Below, piece by piece: positions 63,891 through 64,000 of a stretch of DNA of 64,000 bases; within the stretch, counting starts at the first letter, position 1, and every line of letters begins with the position of its first letter. Below the pieces are notes generated by a model. It was not told the DNA's origin, made no database searches, and worked only from the letters and a program-made list of their open reading frames with translations. A program made the translations under genes and the position numbers. The DNA comes from Xenorhabdus hominickii (GTDB taxonomy: Bacteria; Pseudomonadota; Gammaproteobacteria; Enterobacterales; Enterobacteriaceae), in the NCBI RefSeq assembly GCF_002632725.1, contig NZ_NJAI01000001.1, positions 512,915 to 576,914 on the forward strand. The letters are read 5' to 3'.

Positions 63891-64000
63891 ATGGCCAAAG
63901 TTGACGTCTATTGCCGTTATTGTCACAAATCAGAACATGTCAAAGGACATGGAAAAGGGAATGGCGGACATCCTCGTTATCGTTGCTATACCTGCTGTAA
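63891..64000 (+). mobile_element. Start of an IS1-family element (InsA, partial)
   Basis: An open frame begins MAKVDVYCRYCHKSEHVKG and continues with GHPRYRCYTCC to the window edge. The two CxxC pairs and the GHGKGNGGHPRYRC block match the zinc-finger N-terminus of IS1 InsA. The left end of the element should lie within 63839-63890; I could not define the inverted repeat without the other end. Confidence 0.8.

Overview
The window is a stretch of chromosome from a gamma-proteobacterium of the order Enterobacterales. Every housekeeping protein is close to its Escherichia coli counterpart. The AT-rich intergenic DNA, the accessory genes and the gene order suggest the Morganellaceae (Xenorhabdus/Photorhabdus type), but the genus is an inference made without any database search.

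Left core (1-34565). The end of an sfsB/nlp-type regulator is followed by mdh and the divergent argR. Then come mpl and the divergent fbp, ppa convergent with ytfP, and the translationally coupled tamA-tamB pair. Next are msrA, ytfL (paeA), ytfK, ytfJ, cysQ and fklB, the rpsF-priB-rpsR-rplI ribosomal operon, nsrR-rnr-rlmB, and purA. The tsaE-amiB-mutL-miaA-hfq-hflX-hflK-hflC superoperon and queG close this part. Several starts were moved inward on ribosome-binding-site and family-length evidence (fbp, tamA, msrA, cysQ, rpsF, rnr, nsrR, miaA, tsaE). nnr (yjeF), which sits between tsaE and queG in E. coli, is absent here, and so is yjeT next to purA.

Variable zone (34566-54446). In E. coli the DNA between queG and orn holds three adjacent tRNA-Gly(GCC) genes. 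Here the same three tRNAs, identical in sequence, lie far apart. Each has its own stringent-type promoter, and cargo separates them. Just after queG is a patch with four DnaA-box-like sequences and a perfect IHF-consensus site, positioned like E. coli datA. Block A (35102-46261) holds a LysR-controlled five-gene operon: an HpaB-type flavin monooxygenase, an acyl-CoA-dehydrogenase-fold monooxygenase, a tryptophanase-like PLP lyase with an unusual active site, a DUF6875-like protein, and a 14-TM exporter. It also holds a second HpaB paralogue with the relic of a second DUF6875-like gene, and a TetR/MFS pair with three tandem operators. Block B (46902-51058) has a giant indolepyruvate:ferredoxin oxidoreductase and a dead FAD oxidoreductase. 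Block C (51622-54280) has two overlapping MFS exporters.

Right core (54646-64000). orn, rsgA, psd and mscM are in the standard order. They are followed by an MFS exporter, a frameshifted MocR/PdxR-type regulator, an AhpD-like protein, and the start of an IS1-family element running off the window.

The strongest candidate for something undescribed is the block A operon. An aromatic-amino-acid lyase, two reduced-flavin monooxygenases, an uncharacterised protein and an exporter under one LysR regulator look like a small pathway making and exporting an oxidised indole or phenol product. The function is inference; the gene content and layout are seen directly.
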